Positions 8,553 to 17,653 of a stretch of DNA of 64,000 bases are shown here, one piece after another. A model generated the notes under the pieces. That model was given only the letters and a program-made list of their open reading frames with translations. It had not been told where the DNA came from and searched no databases. Every line of letters starts with the position of its first letter. Positions within the stretch are counted from its first letter, which is position 1. The position numbers were made by a program, and so were the translations under genes. The DNA comes from Plut-88900 sp965116945 (GTDB taxonomy: Bacteria > Chloroflexota > Dehalococcoidia > Plut-88900): assembly GCA_965116945.1 (NCBI GenBank), contig OZ220734.1, positions 2,108,001 through 2,172,000 of the forward strand, in the 5' to 3' direction.

Positions 8553-9020
8553 TTGAGCAGCCACTACGAAATCTCTTCCACTGTCCCCCGACGCCTGCGT
8601 TTGATGGGCGTCGTGTCTGGAAAGTGCTTGGTGTGGATCGTGAGCGGGTTCCTTCTCGGGGCTCTTGGAGGTGCAATAGCGGGGGCCATTCTGGGCGCAG
8701 TTCTCGGCTTCCTCATTGGAGGCTCCATCGAGGTTCTGCGTTCGGCTGCCGCGGTATCCGCAATCGGACTGATCACCGGAGCGCTGACGGGACTTCTCAT
8801 AGTCCCACTGCGCCTCATTAGAGTTGAGCTCCGATACCTGGTTGCCGGTGCTGCCACGCTGACCGGGGCCATAGTCGGCGGTTTCCTCGGCGGCTTCGAA
8901 GGAGCCGGCATCTTCGGCGCAGTCGGCGCAATAACCGGCATCCTGCTTATCCTCGCCCTCCGATTCGTCCCTGGTATCCGTGTCCGCCCCTCACCCACCC
9001 CCGAGCTAGATAAACAGTAA
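8553..9020 (+). CDS. glycine-rich multi-pass membrane protein
   Basis: Unrecognised protein of up to 155 residues with four hydrophobic segments very rich in Gly and Ala, such as GFLLGALGGAIAGAILGAVLG and GAIVGGFLGGFEGAGIFGAVGA. Repeated GxxxG spacing suggests tightly packed helices, like the glycine-zipper proteins. It ends with a short polar tail. The start is uncertain: TTG at 8553 gives the length above, and the in-frame ATG at 8604 removes 17 polar residues; neither has a clear ribosome site. It is separated by 53 bases from the amidohydrolase downstream, and no functional link is evident. Confidence 0.6.
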   Translation: MSSHYEISSTVPRRLRLMGVVSGKCLVWIVSGFLLGALGGAIAGAILGAVLGFLIGGSIEVLRSAAAVSAIGLITGALTGLLIVPLRLIRVELRYLVAGAATLTGAIVGGFLGGFEGAGIFGAVGAITGILLILALRFVPGIRVRPSPTPELDKQ

Positions 9021-9073
9021 TATTATGTCTAGTCATACAACCCTGAATGTACTCCCCGAAAGGCGGTAATCCC

Positions 9074-10210
9074 ATGACAGCCCCACTGATCGACGTAGAC
9101 GGCCACATTCTCGAACCCGCAGACCTCTGGACAGAGAACATAGCCCCCGACTACCGCTCACGCGCCCTCCGTATCGATATCGACGACGAGGGCCTTGAGT
9201 ACTGGAGCTTCGATGGCGTTATGACAAGCACTTACTCCAAGGGCCGCAGTGCCAACGTGGCCGCCATAGGCACCACCCGGGAGTGGCGCAAGGAGCACGT
9301 CTTCGAAAAGCGAGACTATACTTGGGAGCAGTCCCTCGCCCGTGTCCCGGGCGCCTGGGACCCCGACGAACGCGTCAAGATGATGACCGCCGAGGGTATT
9401 GACGTCAGCGTCCTCTACCCCACCGTAGCCCTCGCCTTGGCCCGCCTCCAGGATTCCAGCCTCTCCAACGCCTACTGCAGGGTCTACAACGACTGGATCG
9501 TCGACTTCTGCTCCGCCCACCCCGACCGCCTCGTCCCCGCCCTCACCCTACCCTGGCACGATGTCGACCTCAGCGTCGCCGAGATGAAACGCTTCTCTGG
9601 CTTGGAAAAGAAGGCCATCCAGGGCCCCTCTGGCCCGCCGAAGGACATTTCCTGGGGTTCCTCCCACTGGGACCCCATCTGGGCAGAGCACCAGGACCAG
9701 GACGTCCCTGTTACCCTCCACGTCGGCTCCGCAGGCACCTCCGCATCCTCCATCCTCCACCCCGAGGTCAAGCATCCTTCCTGGTGGACCTTCGCCGTCG
9801 AGTCCACGGAGCTCATGCATAGCTTCTGCAGCTTCTTCCAGGGCACCGTCTTCGATCGGTTCCCCGAACTGAAGATCATCCTGCTCGAATCAGGCTGTCT
9901 CTGGATGCCCTACTTCCTCGAAAGGATGGACGAGGTCTACGAGCTCATAGGCTTCACCACTTCCCTTAAGTTGAAGCCCAGTGAATACTTCAGCGAACGG
10001 GGCTGGATATCCATGGAACCCGACGACGAACTCGGTGCAACGACCGCCAACCTCATCGGCGCCGACCGCCTGGTCTGGGCCTACGACTATCCCCACAGCG
10101 ATTCCTGTGAGGTCCCCGTCACCCGGCTGAATGAGAGCCTCGAATCCCTTTCACCCGAAGACCAAGACAAGGTGAAAGGACTAAACGCTCAGGCTATCTA
10201 CCGCCTCTAG
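9074..10210 (+). CDS. amidohydrolase-2 family metal-dependent hydrolase
   Basis: TIM-barrel hydrolase or decarboxylase of 378 residues (amidohydrolase family 2, relatives of ACMSD and 2-pyrone-4,6-dicarboxylate hydrolase). The N-terminal metal motif is DVDGHILEP, where the usual HxH is replaced by DxH, a common variant in this subfamily. Also visible are HVGSAG in mid-protein, LESGCLWMPYFLERMDE, and WAYDYPHSD, whose Asp is the likely catalytic or metal residue. The ATG at 9074 was chosen because GGCGG precedes it and it places the metal motif at residue 6, as in the two paralogues at 27638 and 30329. The stop overlaps the convergent MFS gene by four bases (CTAG). Substrate unknown. Confidence 0.85.
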   Translation: MTAPLIDVDGHILEPADLWTENIAPDYRSRALRIDIDDEGLEYWSFDGVMTSTYSKGRSANVAAIGTTREWRKEHVFEKRDYTWEQSLARVPGAWDPDERVKMMTAEGIDVSVLYPTVALALARLQDSSLSNAYCRVYNDWIVDFCSAHPDRLVPALTLPWHDVDLSVAEMKRFSGLEKKAIQGPSGPPKDISWGSSHWDPIWAEHQDQDVPVTLHVGSAGTSASSILHPEVKHPSWWTFAVESTELMHSFCSFFQGTVFDRFPELKIILLESGCLWMPYFLERMDEVYELIGFTTSLKLKPSEYFSERGWISMEPDDELGATTANLIGADRLVWAYDYPHSDSCEVPVTRLNESLESLSPEDQDKVKGLNAQAIYRL

Positions 10211-11451
10211 CCCCTCCGTCCGAAACCTCCGATAGTTACCACCAGCCCGGCCAGTGCTATCGCTGCGGTGCAGGAGGCGGCTATGAGCATCGCCAGGCGC
10301 AGATCACCGGTGACGTCCTGGATGACCCCCGTCATCGCTGGCCCTATGGCGCCCCCCGCCAGAAGGCACGTCTCAATGAACCCAATGCCTACTGCAATAT
10401 CCCGCGCCCCGAAACCCTGGATCCTGTACGGCAGCGTCCACACGAAGGGCACCAGCGCGAAGCCAATCCCGTGCATCAGGGCAAACGTCAACAGCATGGG
10501 AATGTTGTCGAACCAGACCATTCCCAGCGACCCTACGGTGCCTATCGTCCCTAGCAGGGCAATCGCCGGGCCCATCAGGTCCCGATGAGCCCATTTTGCC
10601 ACCAGATAGCCCACCAATACGCTCCCGGCCCCCTCAAGCATCGCCGCTATCCCGAACATCTGCCCCGATGTCTTGACGGCGATCCCGTACTCTTCCAGCA
10701 GCAGCGTCGGCCAGAACGTGATCATGGAACTCCACATCAGATTAAGCCCCAGCATCCCCAGGCCTATAATCCAGAGAATTGGCTGCCTCAGAGTCTTCCC
10801 CAGGTCCAGCCTTTCCCCCGCCCCCTGCGCCGCAGATGCCGCAGCCCCCTCCCGCCGCCCGTGGACCGCCCACAACATCGTGAACACGAATATGGGCACA
10901 GTGCACCCAAGAATTACCAATCTCCAGTTGTCGTCCAGCCACTCCAGTACAAACGGAAGCAGCACCAGGGCCAATAGGGCGGCAACACCGTAGGTGCCGT
11001 TGAAAAGTCCGTTGGCGAAGATTATCTCCCTGCGCGGAAACCACTGGTTTATGAGCAGTGTCCGAGCCGGATGCATCGCCGCAGCAGCCTGCCCGAACAG
11101 CCAACGGCTTGCCAGTAGAACCACGAACATCGGTGCCCACGCTTGCCCCAGCCCAAACAGGCTCATCCCCACCAGCGCGCCCAGCAGCACGACTCTGCCT
11201 CTGTACCGGGACAGCACTATGCTAAGGGGCAGGGCCAGCACCAGGTTTCCGAACAGCGCCGAAGACCCCAGCAATCCCTGCATGGTTGGCGAGAGCCCCA
11301 GATCATCTGAGATCGATGGCAGCATCACACCCAAGGACAGCACGAACAGCACCACCGTACCGTTGGCCAGGCCCAAATAGGACAGAACTACCCACCGAAA
11401 CCCGATCTTCTCCTCGGCTTCGGGAGTCATCACCTGCGAATCTACTGCCAT
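10207..11451 (-). CDS. MFS transporter, 12 segments
   Basis: Secondary transporter of 414 residues with 12 predicted membrane helices. The N-terminal half carries LPSISDDLGLSPTMQGLLGSSALFGNLVLALPLSIVLSRYRGR, typical of the MFS_1 family (motif A is reduced to SRYRGR). It is a paralogue of the transporter at 41699-42931: both have the LSP.QG.LG.S..FGNL.LA.PL pattern and the R/GIGF signature in the second half. The neighbouring amidohydrolase is convergent with a four-base overlap, so the two are not co-transcribed. Uptake of organic anions is plausible for this subfamily, but no substrate can be assigned. Confidence 0.83.
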   Translation of the reverse strand: MAVDSQVMTPEAEEKIGFRWVVLSYLGLANGTVVLFVLSLGVMLPSISDDLGLSPTMQGLLGSSALFGNLVLALPLSIVLSRYRGRVVLLGALVGMSLFGLGQAWAPMFVVLLASRWLFGQAAAAMHPARTLLINQWFPRREIIFANGLFNGTYGVAALLALVLLPFVLEWLDDNWRLVILGCTVPIFVFTMLWAVHGRREGAAASAAQGAGERLDLGKTLRQPILWIIGLGMLGLNLMWSSMITFWPTLLLEEYGIAVKTSGQMFGIAAMLEGAGSVLVGYLVAKWAHRDLMGPAIALLGTIGTVGSLGMVWFDNIPMLLTFALMHGIGFALVPFVWTLPYRIQGFGARDIAVGIGFIETCLLAGGAIGPAMTGVIQDVTGDLRLAMLIAASCTAAIALAGLVVTIGGFGRRG

Positions 11452-11667
11452 CTAATCTCTCAATGCCCTGGCGTACAAGTAACGCCGTCGGGGGTGCAGG
11501 CGATTGTAAATGAAGATGCCGGGGATGTCCTATGGCAACGGAATAAAGAGGTTACGCTGAAACGCTCGAAGAATGAACGGGGTTGCGGCCCGCATTAGGC
11601 CACTCCGACATTCCTATGCCAGCCACCCCTCCCCACACTCGACAGGGCCTTTGATTGAGTGCCGCCC

Positions 11668-12432
11668 CTATCCCTTCACCCGACACACCACAATCTGATG
11701 ATTGTCCCCCGACTCAAACCCCTTCCCCTCAAAGTCCCCGTACTTCTCCATCACCTCAAACCCGTTGTACCTCAACAGCGTATCCAGTTCCTGGGGGAAA
11801 TACATCCGGTTACTCACATGCTCTGTCGGCACTCCTGACACCCCCGGAATGGAATAGTGCAGCGTCAGGTGCAGCACCTGCGTCGCCTGGTCGTACCGGC
11901 TGCTGAACTCCACTTTCACCTTCCCGGCTCCGTCAGGATGCGCGTATTCCAGGAACGGCGACCTTTCATCTTCGCTACGACTCAGTATCTCCAGCGACGG
12001 GTTGTACACCTCCATGATGAACCTCCCCCCGACCTCCAGGTGCTCCCTCACTGCCGCCAGGCATCTCTCCATATCCTCAACGAACAGGAGTCTCGACATG
12101 CTCTGGTATGGACAGATGATCAGCGGGTAGGTAGTCCCCAGTGAGAAGTCTCGCATATCGGACTGCACCCAACGGATGTCCAATCCCTCGGCCTCCGAAT
12201 TCACCTGAGCCCGTTCCAGCATCGACTCTGCCAGGTCCAGCCCCGTCACCTCGAACCCTTCTCTGGCCAACGGGATCGCCACCCGGCCAGTTCCGCACGC
12301 CACCTCCAGGACCGGTCCGCCATATCGCCTCACCTGACTCACCCAGAAATGGATGTCTTCCGTGAAGCTGCTGTACGCCAGATCGTAATGCCTGCCATCC
12401 AGATACGTCCTCTGAATATCTGCTGAGGTCAT
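11668..12432 (-). CDS. class I SAM-dependent methyltransferase
   Basis: Protein of 254 residues with a Rossmann-type methyltransferase core. The SAM-binding motif I is VLEVACGTGRVAIPLA at about 41-56, followed by an acidic end of strand 2 in VTGLDLAESML and the motif WVQSDMRDF. The C-terminal part (FPQELDTLLRYNGFEVMEKYGDF) is the usual cap of the Methyltransf_25/11 group. The ORF has its own ATG and no close operon partner; the downstream gene is separated by a spacer with an A-type repeat. The acceptor substrate is unknown. Confidence 0.85.
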   Translation of the reverse strand: MTSADIQRTYLDGRHYDLAYSSFTEDIHFWVSQVRRYGGPVLEVACGTGRVAIPLAREGFEVTGLDLAESMLERAQVNSEAEGLDIRWVQSDMRDFSLGTTYPLIICPYQSMSRLLFVEDMERCLAAVREHLEVGGRFIMEVYNPSLEILSRSEDERSPFLEYAHPDGAGKVKVEFSSRYDQATQVLHLTLHYSIPGVSGVPTEHVSNRMYFPQELDTLLRYNGFEVMEKYGDFEGKGFESGDNHQIVVCRVKG

Positions 12433-12512
12433 GTCAATACCTTTCTCAAGTGAACACCAATGTGATTATCATATCTGCCACACCTCTCTGCACCGAGGCT
12501 CTTTGCAATTTC

Positions 12513-12598
12513 ATCCCGAAACCCCGTCAGGGATCTGGGGAGGGGCATCCAGTCCCCTCTCCCTTGATGGGAGAGGGCTAGGGTGAGGGTGATCCCCT
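12513..12598. repeat. composite spacer repeat (modules C and A)
   Basis: A divergent C module (TCATCCCGAAACCCCGTCAG) at 12513 is followed by a complete A module at about 12554-12596, whose core inverted pair is CCCTCTCCC and GGGAGAGGG around TTGAT, then CTAGGGTGAGGGTGATCCCC. Confidence 0.65.
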
Positions 12599-12641
12599 TC
12601 TCACAGGGCGGCGCCCACTCATTCCCACTTCCCAGTTCCCT

Positions 12642-13874
12642 CTACCCCGCCACCCCCACGTCCTCCACCTCCGCAAAGAACTCCGCCCGAGACCGCTCGT
12701 CCAGCGGCTTGTCCGGCCCGATATAAAACGCGTGCATGTGCCCGAACGGGTCCGCCTTCAACTTCGGCACCGCTTGGGCCCTCAGGTCCCGGGACTCCGG
12801 GTCCATCAGCAGGTGGCTGGTCCAGATCTCGTAAGTGTGGTTGATCTCGTAGAAAGCATCATGATCGGCTGCATATCCATTCCCGGCCACCTCCCAATCT
12901 TCGTTCGACACCAACGCATCCCGCAGCAACCGGGAGTCCCGCAGACTCGTCGATAGCCCCTGCCCCCACGTCGGGTCACCCGTCGCCGCCGCATCTCCTA
13001 TCAATGCCACGCCTTCCTTGTACGGGTGGTCAACCCACACATGTGCCCCTTCAAACGTCGCCAGGGGTCCCGCGGGCCTCGCCCCCGAGAACACATCTGC
13101 CGGCGCCCCGGTCTTCAAGAACCCTTCAATGAAACGTTCTTCATCCTTGCCCCCGCTCAATCTGAACCCCGAGTCCCATCTGTGGCAGAAATAGGCCCGC
13201 ACTCGACCATTCCCCTGCGGAAATAGGATCGCCGCGATGCCCTCGTTCGGATTTGCCCAATGGTGTGCCGCACTGTCGTCAACACCCATGTCATCAAACA
13301 GCAGCCCCGCCACCATGTTGGAGTCCGGGTCCCGACTTACCTGGAACCCCCTCAGCGCCCGCATCTGAGATCCCCTCCCATCCGCCCCGACCAGCATCCG
13401 GCACTCGACCTCCTCAGACACCGCACCCTCTGTGCGTAGTTTCATCAACCCGTCCTGCCTCTCCATCTCTTTCACCCGCGTGCCCCGCACCGCAGTCACC
13501 CCAGCTGCGGTAGCCGATTCCAACAGGCTTTTTTGCATGGTCGGGTGGAAGAACGTCACCGCCGGCGAGCCCGCGCCCGTGTCGTTGATCAGGTCGCCGT
13601 GGAACAGCAGCTTGGGGCCGCCGTACATGTTCATCCACAGAACCCGGTGTCCCCCTGCCCCAAGAATGTCGTCATAGACTCCCAGCGCTTTTGCTTCTAC
13701 CACGCCCCACGGAAATATGAACTCGCCTCTGACCCTGTCCCGGAACTCGGTCGTTGATTCCACTAGCAGCACCGCGTAACCCGCCCTCGCCATCGACACC
13801 GCGAGGCTCGCTCCGGCTATTCCCGCTCCGGCTATGACAAGATCGTACGTTGCCCTCTTATGTACAGTAGCCAT
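12642..13874 (-). CDS. FAD-dependent monooxygenase (PHBH-like)
   Basis: Flavoprotein of 410 residues related to p-hydroxybenzoate hydroxylase and other FAD_binding_3 enzymes. The dinucleotide motif GAGIAG is at 16-21, the mid-domain DG motif reads VGADGRGSQMR, and the FAD ribityl-binding GD motif reads LIGDAAATGDPTWGQGLS. Such enzymes hydroxylate or epoxidise small organic molecules with NAD(P)H and O2. I chose the ATG at 13874, which overlaps the end of the upstream hydantoinase gene by 17 bases; the ORF remains open further upstream but inside that gene. The overlap implies co-transcription and joint action on one substrate class. Confidence 0.85.
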   Translation of the reverse strand: MATVHKRATYDLVIAGAGIAGASLAVSMARAGYAVLLVESTTEFRDRVRGEFIFPWGVVEAKALGVYDDILGAGGHRVLWMNMYGGPKLLFHGDLINDTGAGSPAVTFFHPTMQKSLLESATAAGVTAVRGTRVKEMERQDGLMKLRTEGAVSEEVECRMLVGADGRGSQMRALRGFQVSRDPDSNMVAGLLFDDMGVDDSAAHHWANPNEGIAAILFPQGNGRVRAYFCHRWDSGFRLSGGKDEERFIEGFLKTGAPADVFSGARPAGPLATFEGAHVWVDHPYKEGVALIGDAAATGDPTWGQGLSTSLRDSRLLRDALVSNEDWEVAGNGYAADHDAFYEINHTYEIWTSHLLMDPESRDLRAQAVPKLKADPFGHMHAFYIGPDKPLDERSRAEFFAEVEDVGVAG

Positions 13875-16800
13875 TCCTACGGTCCTGTTCTTTAATCTCT
13901 TCGTCTCGCAGCGCCGGGTCACCGTATCCACCGCCCCCCGCCGCGTAACAGAGAATCGTATCTCCAGGTGCCACCGGCACGCCTGTCTCCTTAGAATGTA
14001 GTACCCGTTCGCTCCCGTTGGTCAGGATGCTGTACCTGTGGGCCCAACCCGGACTGCCCCCGAGCAACCCGAACGGCGCATTAACTATTCCATCTCCCGC
14101 CGTGTTCAACCGTGCCCCGGGCGACCCTTCGTAAACCAGCTCCACCACGCTCCCGAGACCTCCCCTCCATCGCCCGTCCCCGCCGGAGTCCGGCAGCAGT
14201 TCGTAGCGAGGTATAAAGAACGGAAATCGCTCCTCGGTTACCTCCACGCTGGGGCTTCGGATTCCCCCGGCCACGTTGATCTCCCCGACATTGGACCATC
14301 CGTCAAACCCGCTCGACGCCCCACCTCCCCCTCTCCCCAGGAAGAAGTGCCAGATGAACCGTCTTCCGTTGCTCGGGTCTTCGCCCGTTATCGCATATCT
14401 AAGCCGCCGAGAGAACCCTGCCGTGACCGCTTCGGGAACAGCATTCACCATCGCCCTGAACACCGCTTCCACTATCTCTTCACCACAATGGTTGGTGCTC
14501 ATGGTCACTGGCGCCGGCGGGTTCGGGTTTACGATTAGCCCTTTGGGCGCGACTACCGTGATGGGCCTCATCGAACCTTCGTTCCTCGCCACGTCAAAGG
14601 GCGCCATGTACATCAGCGATACGTGGGACAACGACCTGGTATTCGCATACGCGCTGTTGATGAATCCCGTGACCTGCTTGCTGGACTCGCTCAGGTCGAT
14701 GGTCATCCTGTCCCCGTCTATCGTCACCGTGGCCCGGATAGGTACCATCTTGGCATCAAATCCATCGTCGTCAATGAACGACTCGCCCTTGTACACCCCG
14801 TCGGGCCACGAGGAGATCATCTCCCTCACCTGCACCTCTGTCCCGTGCAGTATTTCGTCCACAGCCGCCTTCAGGCCCCTGGCCCCGTACCGGTCCAGCA
14901 TGTTCGTGATGCGCCGCGCAGCAATCCTCACCGACCCGAACTGTGCCTGGAAGTCCCCGAGAAAGTTCTCCGGGTGCCGTACGTTCGCCGACAGCATCTG
15001 CATCACGTCATCCCGGGGTTTGCCCTTCTCTATCAGCTTCAACGGCGGGATCCTGATCCCCTCCTGGTATATCTCGCTCGCCGAGGGATTGTACCCGCCA
15101 TGAGTCGCCCCGCCCACGTCGCTGTGGTGCGCCCGGTTCACGGCGAAGAACTGCAGCTTCCCTTCGTAGAAAATCGGCAGAATGACGGTGATGTCAGGGA
15201 TATGGCTACCCCCGAAGTAAGGGTCGTTCAGGGCGAACATATCTCCGTCGTAAATCCTATCCCCGAAATAGTCCTTCACCGCCTTCCCCGCCAGCGGAAG
15301 GGCGCTAATGTGTACAGGAATCCCTTCGCCCTGGGCAACGAGCTGGCACTCCGCATCTATTATCGCTGTAGAAAAGTCTCGACTCGAATTCAGGATCTGA
15401 GACATAGACGTCCGTATCATCACCTCCGCCATCTCCAGCGCTATCGTGTTCAGCCGACTCTCAACCACCGCAACCGTGATCGGGTCCGGCTTTTCTCCCT
15501 TTCCCTTTTCCTCGGTTTCTTCCTCGATAGCCACCTGCATCTGCAACCCGCCATACCCGTCCGCCGATGCCTTGTCCCCCGCCTGCAGCAATATCGTCGT
15601 GAAGTTCGACTCCACTATTGCGGGCCCTTCCATTTCCCAGTCTGCGGGAAGTTTGTCCATGTCATATACGGGAACTTCCGCCCAGGCGCCCAGGTACGCC
15701 TCTCGCTTGCCCTTCAACGCATCCTCCACCTTCCCCTTTGCCTTCGGTTTCGGCAGGTCCACCGCCTCCAGGCCGCCGAATACCGACACCCGCAAAGTCA
15801 CCAACCTGATCTCTTGGTCCGACTGCTGGTACGAATAAAGCTCCTGGTACCGCCGATGCAGGTTCGCCGACCACTGCTCCAGGACCGCCGAGTCTTCCTG
15901 CGAAAGATCGGGCACCGGGACGTTCACCTCGAAAATTTGGTCCAGGTATCGCATATCCGCCGACACTGACACCCGGATCTCCTCATCCTTCAACCCCTGT
16001 TCCCTCAGCCTCACCCGTCCCCTCTCCTCCATCTCTCCTGCCAGCTTTCTCACCTCTCCCAGGTCGATGCTATCCAGGCTGACCGGGTGCGACAGAGAGA
16101 AGTCGTAACGCAGGTCCGTCGAGAGCATCCCATAGGCTGATTGCACAGGCGCCGTAGACGGCACGTATATCCGCTCAATGTGGAGTTGCCGGGCTATCTC
16201 GCTCACGTGCAGCCCCGCCGACCCCCCGAAGGCCAGTAACGCGAAGTCCCGTGGGTCCACCCCACGTCTCGCCGCCAGCAGTCGTATCCCCTCCGCCATG
16301 TTCGTCGAGACTACCTGGTGAACACCGTACGCCGCTTCCACCATCGAAAGCCCCAGCCCCCCGAGGTCCTTGCTAATCGCCTTCTCCGCCTTGTCCTTGT
16401 CCAACGACTCCCGGCCCCCGAGGAAGTTTGTCTCCGAAAGGAACCCGAGAACCAGGTTGGAGTCAGCCACCGTCGGCTTCTCACCACCCTTGCCGTAGCA
16501 CGCCGGGCCCGGCTCTGCGCCCGCACTCTCGGGCCCCACCCTCAGGATGCCCCCCGGATCAACCCTGGCTATGCTGCCGCCCCCCGCCCCGAGGGTGTGA
16601 ATGTCTATCATCGGCACCGCGATCTTCCACCCAGCCTCGAACTGCTCCGTGGTCACATGCGGAACACCATCCTCAATTAGTGATATGTCCGTGCTCGTGC
16701 CTCCCATGTCGAATCCGATCAGGTTATTCTCTCCCACCAGCTCCCCGAAGCTCTTTGCCCCGGCCACCCCGCCCGCCGGCCCCGACAGGATCGCCTTCAC

Positions 16801-17574
16801 CGCCTGGTTCTTCGAGTCTTCGATCGGCGTCACTCCCCCGTTCGACTGCATGATCAGGATGTCGTTGGAATTGCCGAATGCTGCCAGCCGCTCCTCCAGC
16901 CTCGTCAGGTACCTCCCGAACACCGGCCCGACATACGAGTTGATCACCGTTGTACTTAGCCTGTCGTACTCCTTTATCTGCGGCAGAATTTCGTGCGACA
17001 GCGAGGTGTACATACCCGGGGCCAGCCTCTCGATGATCTCACCCACCCGACTCTCGTGCTCCGGGTTCAGGTATGAGAACAGGAAGCACACGGCCAGCGA
17101 CTCCGCACCTTCCTCCAGCATCTGCTTCACCGACGCCGCCACCGCCTCCTCGTCCAGCTCCTGCTTTATAGAACCATCCGCCCGAGTCCTCTCCGGCACC
17201 CCTATGCGCAGGTATCGGGGCACCAAGGGTTCCATCTGCTTCATCCGCAGGTTGTACCTGTCTTCCTTCATCCCTTCCCGCATCTCCAGCAGGTCCCTGA
17301 ACCCTTCAGTGGTAATCAGCCCGACCCCCGCCCCCTTCCTCTCAACCAGCGTGTTCGTGGCCACCGTTGTGCCGTGGATGATCATCGACGTTTCTGTGAG
17401 CAGGTCCGTCATCCCCAGCTCGTAGTCCTCCGCTACGTCCCTAAGCCCATTCAACACCCCTTCCGAGGGGTCCTGCGGCGTCGATGGAGTCTTGTAAAGG
17501 CGCGGCGCCTCCCCCGATCTCGTGACCACCAGGTCTGTGAATGTCCCGCCTACATCTATCCCGATTTTGAACAT
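13858..17574 (-). CDS. fused hydantoinase A-B / oxoprolinase-type enzyme
   Basis: ATP-dependent amide-ring hydrolase of 1238 residues joining both hydantoinase subunits. Residues 1 to about 690 form the HyuA part: IDVGGTFTDLVV at the N-terminus, NGGVTPI, GPAGGVAGA and GFDMGGTSTDISLI, all from the actin-like ATPase fold. From about 695 the HyuB part begins (TVAVVESRLNTIALEMAEVM) and includes NDPYFGGSHIPD and the Gly-rich GRGGGGASSGFDGWSN. The order and size match 5-oxoprolinase, where A and B are also fused, but the substrate could equally be a hydantoin or N-methylhydantoin. The ATG at 17574 follows AAGGAA. Downstream it overlaps an FAD monooxygenase. A divergent methyltransferase gene starts 80 bases away. 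Confidence 0.88.
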   Translation of the reverse strand: MFKIGIDVGGTFTDLVVTRSGEAPRLYKTPSTPQDPSEGVLNGLRDVAEDYELGMTDLLTETSMIIHGTTVATNTLVERKGAGVGLITTEGFRDLLEMREGMKEDRYNLRMKQMEPLVPRYLRIGVPERTRADGSIKQELDEEAVAASVKQMLEEGAESLAVCFLFSYLNPEHESRVGEIIERLAPGMYTSLSHEILPQIKEYDRLSTTVINSYVGPVFGRYLTRLEERLAAFGNSNDILIMQSNGGVTPIEDSKNQAVKAILSGPAGGVAGAKSFGELVGENNLIGFDMGGTSTDISLIEDGVPHVTTEQFEAGWKIAVPMIDIHTLGAGGGSIARVDPGGILRVGPESAGAEPGPACYGKGGEKPTVADSNLVLGFLSETNFLGGRESLDKDKAEKAISKDLGGLGLSMVEAAYGVHQVVSTNMAEGIRLLAARRGVDPRDFALLAFGGSAGLHVSEIARQLHIERIYVPSTAPVQSAYGMLSTDLRYDFSLSHPVSLDSIDLGEVRKLAGEMEERGRVRLREQGLKDEEIRVSVSADMRYLDQIFEVNVPVPDLSQEDSAVLEQWSANLHRRYQELYSYQQSDQEIRLVTLRVSVFGGLEAVDLPKPKAKGKVEDALKGKREAYLGAWAEVPVYDMDKLPADWEMEGPAIVESNFTTILLQAGDKASADGYGGLQMQVAIEEETEEKGKGEKPDPITVAVVESRLNTIALEMAEVMIRTSMSQILNSSRDFSTAIIDAECQLVAQGEGIPVHISALPLAGKAVKDYFGDRIYDGDMFALNDPYFGGSHIPDITVILPIFYEGKLQFFAVNRAHHSDVGGATHGGYNPSASEIYQEGIRIPPLKLIEKGKPRDDVMQMLSANVRHPENFLGDFQAQFGSVRIAARRITNMLDRYGARGLKAAVDEILHGTEVQVREMISSWPDGVYKGESFIDDDGFDAKMVPIRATVTIDGDRMTIDLSESSKQVTGFINSAYANTRSLSHVSLMYMAPFDVARNEGSMRPITVVAPKGLIVNPNPPAPVTMSTNHCGEEIVEAVFRAMVNAVPEAVTAGFSRRLRYAITGEDPSNGRRFIWHFFLGRGGGGASSGFDGWSNVGEINVAGGIRSPSVEVTEERFPFFIPRYELLPDSGGDGRWRGGLGSVVELVYEGSPGARLNTAGDGIVNAPFGLLGGSPGWAHRYSILTNGSERVLHSKETGVPVAPGDTILCYAAGGGGYGDPALRDEEIKEQDRRNGYCT

Positions 17575-17653
17575 GCTTATTCCTTGCCCGGCTTGCTGGA
17601 TTTCGGGGTATTATTACCCGACCGGCCCCATTCTTCAATCGACGATCCAACCC

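Noticed and set aside
14623..15969. Plus-strand open frame (448 codons) within the hydantoinase gene
   Set aside because: Antisense to well-conserved HyuA/HyuB motifs; the translation is Arg/His/Pro-rich without domains.
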